Source: Mucilaginibacter corticis
Lineage (GTDB): Bacteria > Bacteroidota > Bacteroidia > Sphingobacteriales > Sphingobacteriaceae
Assembly (NCBI RefSeq): GCF_007558865.1
Contig: NZ_VLPK01000002.1
Coordinates: 744,001 to 808,000, forward strand
DNA: 64,000 nucleotides
Direction of reading: 5' to 3'
The translations under genes and the position numbers were made by a program. The notes under the pieces were generated by a model. That model saw only the letters and a program-made list of their open reading frames with translations. It had not been told where the DNA came from and searched no databases. How positions within the stretch are numbered: position 1 is the stretch's first letter; the number at the start of each line of letters is the position of its first letter. Of the stretch, positions 26,940-35,971 are shown one piece after another.

Positions 26940-27578
26940 TTATTGGTGTCTCATGGAATCAAGTTGTTCCATTGTTATTTTTTCAAAATCCTTTTGTATT
27001 GCAAATGTGCCTGCGGGAGCTTTTCCTTCAGTGATGCTTTTTACCGAAACTTGGGCTGCTTGCCCATCGCGGAATGAGTAGTATTGAATAGGGAAACCAC
27101 CAGCACCATTATAAATTTTAGACATTGGTGATGGAGGGATCGATATATCATTAGTTACCCAAAAATCGTAGGTTTTATTTGCCTTGGCATCAGTAGCTAC
27201 TACTTTTTTACAGTTAAAGCCATTAATAACCTTTGTTTCGGTAGTTGGCGCAAACGTGAAAGTAGGAATTTTGGAAAGATTTTCCTCGACTTCGGCAGGG
27301 GTTGCAACTGCGGCGAATTTTTTTGATGCAATAGGCACGTCAACTAATGTCGCCATAAAATCGCCTTTATTGCTTGATAATATCCTTACAGCTGCCGGCC
27401 CTGCTTGAAAAGCAATGGCTGTTGAATCGGTCGTAAAATAAGTTTTTGCCTCTACAGGCTGTCCCATTACATTAACACTTGAAGTAATAATACCTTCGGT
27501 ATATTTTTTTTGAGCATTCGCGCTAAAGGTTAAAGCTGTAAATGCCAGGCCTAAAGCCATTTTAATTTTAGTATTCAT
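26940..27578 (-). CDS. GLPGLI/DUF4412-like secreted protein
   Basis: A protein of 212 residues with a signal peptide (LGLAFTALTFSANAQ). The middle has KVINGFNCKKVVATDAKANK and TYDFWVTNDISI, the hallmark of DUF4412/GLPGLI proteins, in which a cysteine and a short beta hairpin precede a W/Y-rich strand. They are common outer-membrane-linked proteins of Bacteroidota with no established role. It lies 67 bases from the LTA-synthase-like gene and 71 from the ComEC-like gene. Confidence 0.72.
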   Translation of the reverse strand: MNTKIKMALGLAFTALTFSANAQKKYTEGIITSSVNVMGQPVEAKTYFTTDSTAIAFQAGPAAVRILSSNKGDFMATLVDVPIASKKFAAVATPAEVEENLSKIPTFTFAPTTETKVINGFNCKKVVATDAKANKTYDFWVTNDISIPPSPMSKIYNGAGGFPIQYYSFRDGQAAQVSVKSITEGKAPAGTFAIQKDFEKITMEQLDSMRHQ

Positions 27579-27649
27579 TTTTTTCTGTTTTTAAGCACAA
27601 TTTAGTTGTTTATGATCTATTAAGCAAACTTTTCGCTTCGATTATATTA

Positions 27650-29752
27650 TTAGTTAGATGAGACTATGAAAGAATTGTTACGTTTAATTACCCGGTAAAT
27701 TATATGCTGATTTTTGGCCTGGTGTTCAAGGCTGTCAACCAATGTATTGCTGTTACTGCCATCTATAACTAACGATGTGTAGGCATAGTTTTTATTAATT
27801 TCATTTAAAGATGTATGCGGATTACCGGTTACGTATAGGTAATCTACATTTAATTTTTTGGGTAGCTGTTTTCCCTGCAGGTCTTTGTTAAACAGTAATA
27901 CTTTTTTGTTTTGAAACTGAATGAGGTTATTGGTTTTTATAAAATAAGCCGACCTGATATTTTGCTTTAGATTCCTGATAGTGGTATCGGTAATTTTACA
28001 GCTATCTAAATAGGGTTGTACCGAATATTGATAGTTTTTGTCGGCGCTATTAATATCTGATAATATGATCGCCTGATCACCGTGCTTGAAGATCAGGCCC
28101 AGGTGTTTGCGCATATTTAAGAACGTGATGCTATTAGATCGTAAAGCGTTAATTCTTTTCGCGCTAATACTTACCCCAAGCAAAAGAATTATTATAAGGC
28201 TGACTTTTATTAGCCACTTTTTCCTATCGAATAAAAAATAGAACAGGCAAATAATAAGTGTACAGGCTAACAGGTATTCTGTAGCTGTTAGCCATATTTT
28301 ACCGACACTGGCAAATGGAGCATGTTCTATTATCACCAACACTTTGTTCATTATAAGGATGGATTTCTCCAGCACCCAACCTAATATAGCGGACACAACA
28401 GGTATTTCCGGCAAAAGCAAATAAGCCATCCCTATACAAATGATGAATTCGGCGGGTATGAGAATAAACAGATTGCTCACCAAAAAGTAAACCGGGAACT
28501 GGTGGAAATAAAGCGCGCTAAGCGGAAAAGTAATAGCCTGCGCAGCAATAGAAACAGAGCAAGCGCCCCAAAGTTTATCGGCCCATTTGTTTTTAAACGT
28601 TGCCAATTTATAAACTAACGGCTGGAATATAAGTAACCCGGCGACAGCAAGATAGGAGAGCTGAAAACCAACATCGGCAATAAAGTACGGATCGTAAAGT
28701 AATAACAGGAAAGCCGATAAGGCCAATATATTCAACATATTGATATACCTGCTGTAAGTTTTACCTATAATGATCAGCGATATCATTACCGCCGCACGGC
28801 AAACAGCAGGCGAGAAGCCGGTAAGTAGTGAATAATACCAGATCAACGTTATAATGAGCATAGCTTTAATAACTTTACCATGTCGGTATCGCCCCAAAAA
28901 GCCAAATACTAAATTGAGCAGCATAAAAATAACCGCCACGTGCCCGCCCGATACCGACAGGATATGAATAGTTCCCGTTTTAGAATAAGCCTGCAACAAC
29001 TCATTACTCAGATCGGCTTTATAGCCAAGTATCAATGTAGATGCAACGGCGATAGCTGAGGTGTCGCGCATGTGCAGCTTGAATTTTTCGATTAAGTGTT
29101 GCCGCAATCTTAAAGAATAGGCAATAACCGTGTTGCCTGCATTATGATTGATAACCACGTACTGCTTCGGATATAAAAAAGCCTGGTGGTAGATATTTTG
29201 ATTGGCAAGGTATCGCTTATAGTTAAACTCGGCCGGGTTAAATGGCGGGTCTATAGTATTGTATTTTGCAGGGATCAACAGCTCGTCGCCATAATAAAGT
29301 TTGTTGGCGGTAGTGTCTTTTATGGCAATGAGTAAGGTGCCGCTGGTGTTTATCCGTTTGTTATTAATAATTTGCTGCTCAGCAACGGCAGTAAAGCGTA
29401 CCAGTCCATTTTTAACAGCGGGTTCATTATTGATCTTTACTACTAGGTATTGTGCAGGTGTCTTTGAAAAATGATCAGGTCTGTTTAGCTCATTGTAGCG
29501 GATCACACTTAACCATCCGGTAAGGAAAAGAATGATGGCGATCAGCGAGCCGCCTATCCATCTTACTTTATACAAACTGAATTTTGCGTAGTTAAAATTC
29601 AGGATGATAAAAACAATGCTCAACAAAAGGGTGGAAACAAATACCCACATCAGGTAGCCGGCAGACGAAAAACATAATCCCAAACTTATCCCTAACAGAA
29701 AAGGCAGGATCAGAACTACAAATGGTATTTCGCCTTTATGGTTAGCCAGCAT
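27650..29752 (-). CDS. ComEC/Rec2-type competence membrane protein
   Basis: A protein of 700 residues. After four N-terminal membrane helices an OB-like extracytoplasmic region follows (LNRPDHFSKTPAQYLVVKIN, about residues 90-210). The competence domain starts with IHILSVSGGHVAVIFMLLNL near 253 and runs through about seven helices. The C-terminal 150 residues (ISDINSADKNYQYSV, YLYVTGNPHTSLNEIN) look like a beta-lactamase-like domain but have no HxHxDH motif, so it should lack nuclease activity. The protein would form the DNA channel for uptake. No comEA or comF is here. Confidence 0.85.
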   Translation of the reverse strand: MLANHKGEIPFVVLILPFLLGISLGLCFSSAGYLMWVFVSTLLLSIVFIILNFNYAKFSLYKVRWIGGSLIAIILFLTGWLSVIRYNELNRPDHFSKTPAQYLVVKINNEPAVKNGLVRFTAVAEQQIINNKRINTSGTLLIAIKDTTANKLYYGDELLIPAKYNTIDPPFNPAEFNYKRYLANQNIYHQAFLYPKQYVVINHNAGNTVIAYSLRLRQHLIEKFKLHMRDTSAIAVASTLILGYKADLSNELLQAYSKTGTIHILSVSGGHVAVIFMLLNLVFGFLGRYRHGKVIKAMLIITLIWYYSLLTGFSPAVCRAAVMISLIIIGKTYSRYINMLNILALSAFLLLLYDPYFIADVGFQLSYLAVAGLLIFQPLVYKLATFKNKWADKLWGACSVSIAAQAITFPLSALYFHQFPVYFLVSNLFILIPAEFIICIGMAYLLLPEIPVVSAILGWVLEKSILIMNKVLVIIEHAPFASVGKIWLTATEYLLACTLIICLFYFLFDRKKWLIKVSLIIILLLGVSISAKRINALRSNSITFLNMRKHLGLIFKHGDQAIILSDINSADKNYQYSVQPYLDSCKITDTTIRNLKQNIRSAYFIKTNNLIQFQNKKVLLFNKDLQGKQLPKKLNVDYLYVTGNPHTSLNEINKNYAYTSLVIDGSNSNTLVDSLEHQAKNQHIIYRVIKRNNSFIVSSN

Positions 29753-29847
29753 TAAACTATGATTTGCAGGATTTTTAAGGTTATAGGATTTTTATAGCTA
29801 AAATAATGAACAGAATCTTATCATCCTAAAGATCCAATGATCTTAGT

Positions 29848-30183
29848 CTACAATTGATCTCTGACTTCAAGTAAAAACTTTTTCAGGTTTTCTAACGATT
29901 GGATAACCCGCTGGCTGTCTTTACTTTCGTTTAAGTTACCCTTTAAATGTTCTTTAGCGCCGTGCAGGGTATAGCCTTTGTCCTGGATCAGGTGAAAAAT
30001 GATCTTCAGATTCTCAATATCTTCGGGGGTGAAAAGCCGGTTGCCTTTTTTGTTCTTTTTAGGTTGCAGAACATCAAACTCTTTCTCATAAAAACGGATC
30101 ATTGACGCGTTAACGTCAAACATGGCCGATACCTCGCCCATGGTGTAATACATTTTATTGATCTCGCGTTCCTTATAAGGCAT
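29848..30183 (-). CDS. MerR family transcriptional regulator
   Basis: A protein of 111 residues from the ATG at 30183; a TTG two codons upstream is possible. It is a short MerR protein: HTH and wing at about residues 12-75 (YTMGEVSAMFDVNASMIRFY, RLFTPEDIENLKIIFHLI) and a short C-terminal coiled coil (VIQSLENLKKFLLEVRDQL). There is no effector domain with cysteines, so it is not a metal sensor. It is divergent from alaS; the 132-bp gap carries repeated and inverted GTGTGAAA motifs that may be its sites. Confidence 0.9.
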   Translation of the reverse strand: MPYKEREINKMYYTMGEVSAMFDVNASMIRFYEKEFDVLQPKKNKKGNRLFTPEDIENLKIIFHLIQDKGYTLHGAKEHLKGNLNESKDSQRVIQSLENLKKFLLEVRDQL

Positions 30184-30220
30184 ATGCAAAGGTAAGTTTA
30201 TTGTTATTTAAATGAGTGTC

Positions 30221-30294
30221 AAGTGTGAAAAAAAGTGTGGAGTTCTACACAAAATTTCACACTTTTGCGCTATGTGTGTATACAAAATTTCACA
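30221..30294. promoter_or_regulatory. Repeats between merR-type gene and alaS
   Basis: AAGTGTGAAA at 30221-30230 is inverted as TTTCACACTT at 30255-30264, and ACAAAATTTCACA occurs twice (30249-30261 and 30282-30294), 33 bp apart. These sit in the shared promoter region and could bind the adjacent MerR protein. Confidence 0.5.
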
Positions 30295-30315
30295 TATTAC
30301 TACACATAGTTAAAT

Positions 30316-33009
30316 ATGACCGCTAACGAAATACGACAGGCTTTTCTTGATTTTTTTGCTTCTAAAGGGCATACTATTGTGCCTTCTGCACTTATTGTTG
30401 TTAAAAACGACCCTACGCTGATGTTTACCAACGCGGGTATGAACCAGTTTAAGGATATATTTTTGGGTGAAGCGCCTGCAAAATCGCCGCGCGTTGCCGA
30501 TACGCAACGTTGTTTACGGGTGTCGGGTAAGCATAATGATCTGGAAGAGGTAGGTATCGATACCTATCACCATACTATGTTCGAGATGCTGGGCAACTGG
30601 AGCTTTGGCGACTATTTTAAAAAAGAAGCCATTGAGTGGAGCTGGGAGTTACTGACCGAAGTATATAAAATAGATAAAGAGCGGCTTTACGTTACCATTT
30701 TTGAGGGCGACGATAAAGAAGGCCTGCCTAAAGACCAGGAAGCGTATGATTTCTGGAAAAAGTATGTGCCCGAAGACCATATCCTGTTAGGAAACAAAAA
30801 GGATAACTTTTGGGAGATGGGCGAAACCGGCCCCTGCGGCCCTTGTTCTGAAATTCATTATGATAACCGTAGTGACGAAGAACGCGCTAAAATACCGGGT
30901 GCTAAACTGGTTAATGCCGACGACCCGCAGGTTATTGAGATCTGGAACAACGTGTTCATGCAGTTTAACCGGTTAAAGAATGGATCATTGCAGCCATTGC
31001 CGGCTCAGCACGTGGATACTGGTATGGGCTTTGAACGTTTGGTGCGTGTGATACAGGGTAAACAAAGCAACTATGACAGCGATGTGTTTACCCCGATGAT
31101 CGATTTCATCGCGCAAAAATCAGGTAAGGCATATAATGCCGCAGCTGTTCCCGGTGATGCCGATTGGAATACGGCTGTTGCCATGCGTGTACTGGCAGAT
31201 CATATCCGTGCGGTAAGCTTTACCATTGCCGATGGGCAATTACCATCAAACAATAAAGCCGGCTATGTTATCCGCAGGATCTTGCGCCGCGCCGTGCGTT
31301 ACTCATATCAGTACTTGGAATTTAAAGAGCCGTTTTTAAACCAGTTGGTGCCTTTGTTGGCAGATCAATTTAAAGGTGTGTTTGATGAGCTATACAGTCA
31401 GAAGGATTTTGTGCAGAAAGTGATTTTAGAGGAAGAGGTTTCTTTCTTGAGAACTTTATCTGCTGGCATAAGAAGGTTTGAAGAAATGACATCTGTAAAT
31501 TATGTAGGAAATGTTTTTATCATTGATGCAGATGCTGATCCAAGACAAACTGCTAATAAAGTATTATCCGGAACATTTGCGTTCGAAATGAATGATACTT
31601 ATGGCTTTCCTTTAGATTTGACTGAATTGATGGCTCGTGAGCAGGGTTGGAGCGTTGATATTGAAGGATTTAATGTAGCCCTTCAGGAACAAAAAACACG
31701 TTCCCGCGCTGCATCTGCTGTTGATACCGGCGATTGGGTAACCCTGAAAGACGAAGAAACCGAGTTTACCGGTTATGACGAAACCGAAACGATAGCGCAC
31801 GTTACCAAATATCGTAAGGTTACTGCTAAGGGTAAGGAGCAATATCAGTTGGTATTGGATAAAACGCCTTTCTACGCCGAAAGCGGTGGCCAGGTAGGCG
31901 ATACCGGCGAACTGGTTTTCCCGGATGGTGAGGTGATCAATGTTACGGATACCAAGAAAGAGAACGGTTTGCTCGTTCACTATGTAGATAAACTGCCTGA
32001 TGATATTGACGATGCCCTAACCGCTATAGTAGACCGCGAGCGCCGCAATAATATCATGAACAATCACAGCGCCACGCACTTGCTGCATGCCGCTATGAAA
32101 CAGGTATTGGGCACACACGTAAACCAAAAAGGATCATTGGTAAACAGTGATTACCTGAGGTTTGACTTTTCGCATTTTGCTAAGGTAACCGATGATGAGC
32201 TGGCCCAAATTGAAGCTATTGTGAATGAAAAAGTGCGCGAGAATATCGCCTTAAATGAACAGCGTAATGTACCTTACGATGTCGCAATCAGCAGTGGGGT
32301 TACCGCTTTATTTGGCGAGAAATACGGTGATTTTGTACGGGTAATAACCTTCGACGAGAAGTTTAGTAAAGAGCTTTGCGGCGGTACGCACGTTAAGGCT
32401 ACGGGCGCTATCGGTTACTTTAAGATCGTATCAGAAAGTGCTGTAGCGGCAGGCGTACGCCGTATAGAGGCTATTACAGGCATTGGTGCCGAGCAATTTA
32501 TCATCGACCAAACCAAACTGGTCGGTCAGGTTAAAGAGCTGCTTAAAAACCCTAAGGACATCGCTAAAAGTATCGAAGGCCTGTTAGAAGAAAATGCCCG
32601 TTTAAAGAAAGAGATAGAGAAGTCGATCCTGGAGAAATCGTCAGGATTGAAAGACGAATTGGCTAAAAAGGCCGAAACAATCAACGGTGTTAATTTTATC
32701 GCCCAAAAGGTTGAGTTGCCTAATGCCGATGCTATTAAGAATTTGGCGTACAACTTAAAAGACATCGTTGCCGATCTTTATTTGGTGTTAACTGCCGTTA
32801 TTGATGGCAAGCCAAACATCACGGTTATGATAGCCGAAAACCTGGTAAAAGAAAAAGGCCTTAACGCCGGTAACATTGTTCGCGAACTGGCTAAAGAGAT
32901 CCAGGGCGGCGGCGGCGGCCAGCCATTTTTTGCTACCGCAGGGGGTAAGGATGTGAATGGGTTAGATGCGGTGTTAGTAAAAGCAAAAAGTTTTATAGCT
33001 GCTTCTTAA
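30316..33009 (+). CDS. alaS: Alanine-tRNA ligase
   Basis: A protein of 897 residues. The class II catalytic core is at the N-terminus (FTNAGMNQFKDIFLGE, TGPCGPCSEIHYD, ADHIRAVSFTIADG). The editing domain has HSATHLLHAAM and, further on, KELCGGTHVKATGAIG for zinc. The C-Ala domain ends in GGGGGQPFFATAGGKD. Between the core and the linker an extra loop (about residues 390-420, YVGNVFIIDADADPRQ) is not in the Escherichia coli enzyme; the DNA over it is much lower in GC than its flanks (see findings). The frame is intact. Confidence 0.96.
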   Translation: MTANEIRQAFLDFFASKGHTIVPSALIVVKNDPTLMFTNAGMNQFKDIFLGEAPAKSPRVADTQRCLRVSGKHNDLEEVGIDTYHHTMFEMLGNWSFGDYFKKEAIEWSWELLTEVYKIDKERLYVTIFEGDDKEGLPKDQEAYDFWKKYVPEDHILLGNKKDNFWEMGETGPCGPCSEIHYDNRSDEERAKIPGAKLVNADDPQVIEIWNNVFMQFNRLKNGSLQPLPAQHVDTGMGFERLVRVIQGKQSNYDSDVFTPMIDFIAQKSGKAYNAAAVPGDADWNTAVAMRVLADHIRAVSFTIADGQLPSNNKAGYVIRRILRRAVRYSYQYLEFKEPFLNQLVPLLADQFKGVFDELYSQKDFVQKVILEEEVSFLRTLSAGIRRFEEMTSVNYVGNVFIIDADADPRQTANKVLSGTFAFEMNDTYGFPLDLTELMAREQGWSVDIEGFNVALQEQKTRSRAASAVDTGDWVTLKDEETEFTGYDETETIAHVTKYRKVTAKGKEQYQLVLDKTPFYAESGGQVGDTGELVFPDGEVINVTDTKKENGLLVHYVDKLPDDIDDALTAIVDRERRNNIMNNHSATHLLHAAMKQVLGTHVNQKGSLVNSDYLRFDFSHFAKVTDDELAQIEAIVNEKVRENIALNEQRNVPYDVAISSGVTALFGEKYGDFVRVITFDEKFSKELCGGTHVKATGAIGYFKIVSESAVAAGVRRIEAITGIGAEQFIIDQTKLVGQVKELLKNPKDIAKSIEGLLEENARLKKEIEKSILEKSSGLKDELAKKAETINGVNFIAQKVELPNADAIKNLAYNLKDIVADLYLVLTAVIDGKPNITVMIAENLVKEKGLNAGNIVRELAKEIQGGGGGQPFFATAGGKDVNGLDAVLVKAKSFIAAS

Positions 33010-33043
33010 TTATCCCGATTTGGAAGGCTTAATAAGCGGCGTC

Positions 33044-33172
33044 TGTTTCACGAGAGTGTGAAACAGATGAAACAAGTGAAACAGTATTTTTATTTAACAA
33101 GCTGAAAATTAATCGGTTAATGAAAATCGGTGAAACAGAATGAAACAAAATTCTGACACTGATGCGTCACCA
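33044..33172 (+). repeat. TGAAACA heptamer element, copy A
   Basis: TGAAACA occurs at 33059, 33068 and 33077 (period 9), then at 33131 and 33141 (period 10), with GTCACCA at 33166; an inverted TGTTTCA is at 33044. A hairpin TTTCAC/GTGAAA can form at the left end. Spacings (72 nt from first to fourth heptamer, 35 nt from fourth to GTCACCA) are the same as in copy B. It lies in the 271-bp gap after alaS and before gatB. It is not protein-coding. Confidence 0.75.
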
Positions 33173-33232
33173 TTTGTTATTAATAAATTTTATATACAAA
33201 GAGAGATTTAGAAGGGGCTTTGTATATTTTTA

Positions 33233-33240
33233 TATATTTG
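33233..33240 (+). promoter_or_regulatory. Candidate -7 element of gatB
   Basis: TATATTTG fits the Bacteroidota TAnnTTTG consensus, 40 bp before the gatB ATG. No good TTG is found 18-20 bp upstream, so support is partial. Confidence 0.35.
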
Positions 33241-33280
33241 AAAATGATTAAGGGAAAATACCTTAATCAAATTATTAATT

Positions 33281-34747
33281 ATGACACTTCTACCAGTAGA
33301 AATAGCCGAAAAGTATGAATTAGTTGTTGGATTAGAGGTTCATGCACAGCTATCTACTTTAAGCAAAGCCTTCTCGTCAGATTCAGCTGCTTTTGGCGCC
33401 GAACCCAACCACCACATCAGTGCCATATCTTTAGGTCACCCGGGTACTTTGCCGCGCATTAATAAGCGCATGGTTGAGTATGCGGTTAAAATGGGCCTTG
33501 CCTGCAATTGTAGCATTAACCTCAACAACAGCTTTGCCCGTAAAAACTATTTTTACGCGGACCTGCCTAAAGGTTACCAGATCACCCAGGATCATATGCC
33601 GGTATGTTTAGGCGGTTCGGTTTTGGTGAGGTTAGCAAATGGCACTACAAAAAATCTGGCTATCCACCACATCCATATGGAAGAGGATGCCGGTAAAAGT
33701 ATGCACGATAATCATCATGCTGATTCATTGATAGACCTGAACAGAGCAGGAGTACCGCTGATTGAGATCGTATCAGAGCCTGATATGCGCAGCGCTGAAG
33801 AAGCAGGCCAGTTTTTAACCGAGATCCGCAAACTATTGCGCTACCTAGATATTTGCGATGGTAACATGGAAGAAGGCAGCATGCGCTGCGATGCCAATAT
33901 TTCTGTGCGCCTTAAAGGTGCTACCCAATACGGAAACCGTTGCGAGGTGAAAAATCTAAATTCCATCCGTAACGTACAGCGCGCCATCGAGCATGAATTT
34001 GCCCGCCAGGTAAGGGTTATTGAAGACGGCGGCAGAATCGACCAAAATACATTGAATTTTAATGCGGATACCGGCGAAACATCGGTATTGCGCTCTAAAG
34101 AAATGGCTAACGATTACCGCTATTTCCCCGAGCCCGACCTGTTACCCTTAGTGCTGGATAACGCCTACGTAGAAAATGTTCGCAAAACATTGCCTGCATT
34201 ACCTAATCAGCTTTATAAAAAATATTTGGAGATAGGTTTATCAGATTATGATGCATCAGTGATCACTGCCGATAAAGAGGTGGCCTTATATTTTGAGGAA
34301 CTGATCAAACATACTCAAAACTACAAAGCCGCTGCCCATTTAATGATGGGGACTGTTAAATCGCATTTAAATGAAACAGGCCAGCATATTACAGATTTGG
34401 GTATAGAGCCGATAAACCTTGCCGGCATCATTAAACTGGTAGACAGCGGGACCGTAAATAACTCGGTTGCTACGCATAAATTGTTCCCGGCTATGCTAAA
34501 ATACCCGGAGAAAACGGCTGACAGCCTTGCCGCCGAATTGAACTTACTGATCACCACTGACAGTAATGATGTCAGTAAATATATACAGGATGCTATAGCT
34601 AAATATCCTGATAAAGTAATAGAGTACCAAAAGGGTAAAAAAGGCGTTTTAGGTCTGTTTATGGGCGAGATCATGAAAAGCTCAAAAGGTAAGATCGACC
34701 CGCAGGCCACCAACAAATTATTAATTAAAGAATTAGAATCTAAATGA
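33281..34747 (+). CDS. gatB: Aspartyl/glutamyl-tRNA amidotransferase subunit B
   Basis: A protein of 488 residues. The GatB kinase-like core shows VVGLEVHAQLSTLSKAFSSD, the metal-binding region HPGTLPRINKRMVEYAVKMG, RKNYFYADLPKGYQITQ and EGSMRCDANISVRLK. The C-terminal helical and YqeY domains close with PEKTADSLAAEL and the tail GKIDPQATNKLLIKEL. It amidates misacylated Glu-tRNA(Gln) and/or Asp-tRNA(Asn) with GatA and GatC, which are not in the window. Its stop overlaps the next ATG by four bases (ATGA), so the two are co-translated. Confidence 0.95.
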   Translation: MTLLPVEIAEKYELVVGLEVHAQLSTLSKAFSSDSAAFGAEPNHHISAISLGHPGTLPRINKRMVEYAVKMGLACNCSINLNNSFARKNYFYADLPKGYQITQDHMPVCLGGSVLVRLANGTTKNLAIHHIHMEEDAGKSMHDNHHADSLIDLNRAGVPLIEIVSEPDMRSAEEAGQFLTEIRKLLRYLDICDGNMEEGSMRCDANISVRLKGATQYGNRCEVKNLNSIRNVQRAIEHEFARQVRVIEDGGRIDQNTLNFNADTGETSVLRSKEMANDYRYFPEPDLLPLVLDNAYVENVRKTLPALPNQLYKKYLEIGLSDYDASVITADKEVALYFEELIKHTQNYKAAAHLMMGTVKSHLNETGQHITDLGIEPINLAGIIKLVDSGTVNNSVATHKLFPAMLKYPEKTADSLAAELNLLITTDSNDVSKYIQDAIAKYPDKVIEYQKGKKGVLGLFMGEIMKSSKGKIDPQATNKLLIKELESK

Positions 34748-35874
34748 AATTACGTTCAGTAGTATATAGCATCATCGCTTTGGTCCTTCTAATGGCATCA
34801 TGTAAGGATGAGTCATTATTTAAAATTAAGGGCACAGTTAAAAATCCGGGTACAATAAAAAAGGCTTACCTGCTTGAAGCAGATAGCACGCAGATCAGTA
34901 TTATCGACTCGACCGCTGTAGCCGCGGATGGTAGCTTTGAATTTAAACATCCGGCTCCTTATGCCAATCTGTATAAATTACGCATAGGTACAGCAATTTA
35001 TGACCTGATAGCCAAAAACGGAGAAGTTATAGAGTTTACTACTGATGAGAATGATAAGGCGCACACTTATCAGATCAAAGGCTCAGAAAGTTCTGAAAAG
35101 ATCCAGGAATTTAATAAGCTGAGTAATTTTTGGGGCGAAAAGAACAGTAAGATAGTTGAAGAATACCAGGCAAAAGTGCAACAGGCAGGTAAAGAATCAG
35201 ATTCGCTGATTGCGATTTACCGTCCTATGTTCATGAAAAATATGGACGGTTATACCCAAGATGTTTTAAAATTTATTAATGATAATAAAACGTCGCTGGC
35301 TGCTTTCTATGCCATGTCATCGCTTGAGCCAATGAAATACGAGCAGCAAATGGTTGCTTACGCGGATGAATTAAAAGATAAAGGCAGTTTTTCAGACAAT
35401 CCGGGTGTACAGCGCTTTATCCGCCAGATGATGTTGGTTAAACCCTTGTCACTTGGGCATAAGGCACCAAACTTTACAACTACGGGTATTGATGGTAAAC
35501 CGGTTAGTTTGGCAGACTATAAGGGCAAGTATGTGATGGTAGATTTCTGGGCATCATGGTGTGCGCCATGCCGTGCCGAAAATCCGAACGTAGTTAAAGC
35601 TTACGCCGCGTTTAAGGATAAAGGATTTAACATATTAGGTATCTCGCTTGATGTTAAGAAAGATGACTGGCAAAAAGCGATAGATGCAGATAAATTAACC
35701 TGGGCCCACGCGTCAGACCTGCAACGTTTTGACGGCCCTACTGAACGTTTATATCATATTGAAGGTATCCCTGCAAACTTTATTATTGACCCTCAAGGCA
35801 CTATCGTAGCCAAAAATGTAAGAGGCGAGGAACTTGAACAATTTTTAAACAAAACATTTAATAAGCCTATATAA
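34744..35874 (+). CDS. TlpA-like thiol-disulfide oxidoreductase lipoprotein (DUF4369 domain)
   Basis: A protein of 376 residues with a lipobox (LVLLMASC, Cys near residue 20). A DUF4369-type domain spans about 25-120 (FKIKGTVKNPGTIKKAYLLE). The thioredoxin domain spans about 235-375, with the active site DFWASWCAPCRAENP near 270 and the cis-Pro region HIEGIPANFIIDPQG. It acts in the periplasm, probably as a reductant of disulfides or in cytochrome maturation. It overlaps gatB by four bases, an odd pairing of a periplasmic and a translation protein. Confidence 0.9.
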   Translation: MKLRSVVYSIIALVLLMASCKDESLFKIKGTVKNPGTIKKAYLLEADSTQISIIDSTAVAADGSFEFKHPAPYANLYKLRIGTAIYDLIAKNGEVIEFTTDENDKAHTYQIKGSESSEKIQEFNKLSNFWGEKNSKIVEEYQAKVQQAGKESDSLIAIYRPMFMKNMDGYTQDVLKFINDNKTSLAAFYAMSSLEPMKYEQQMVAYADELKDKGSFSDNPGVQRFIRQMMLVKPLSLGHKAPNFTTTGIDGKPVSLADYKGKYVMVDFWASWCAPCRAENPNVVKAYAAFKDKGFNILGISLDVKKDDWQKAIDADKLTWAHASDLQRFDGPTERLYHIEGIPANFIIDPQGTIVAKNVRGEELEQFLNKTFNKPI

Positions 35875-35971
35875 TATGTTAAGAAAAGGTGCCTGTTAAC
35901 AATTTGTTAATATTAGCTTTACGCTAAGCTTTTTTTAAGTACATACTTTTATAACAAAATTACAATTGTTC

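Noticed and set aside
31441..31620. Frameshift or insertion disrupting alaS
   Set aside because: The frame is continuous, and the motif NDTYGFPLDLTELM that follows is intact.
33044..33172. CRISPR array from regularly repeated TGAAACA
   Set aside because: The unit is only 7 bases with 2-3 base gaps, no spacers of 25-40 bases and no cas genes are present.
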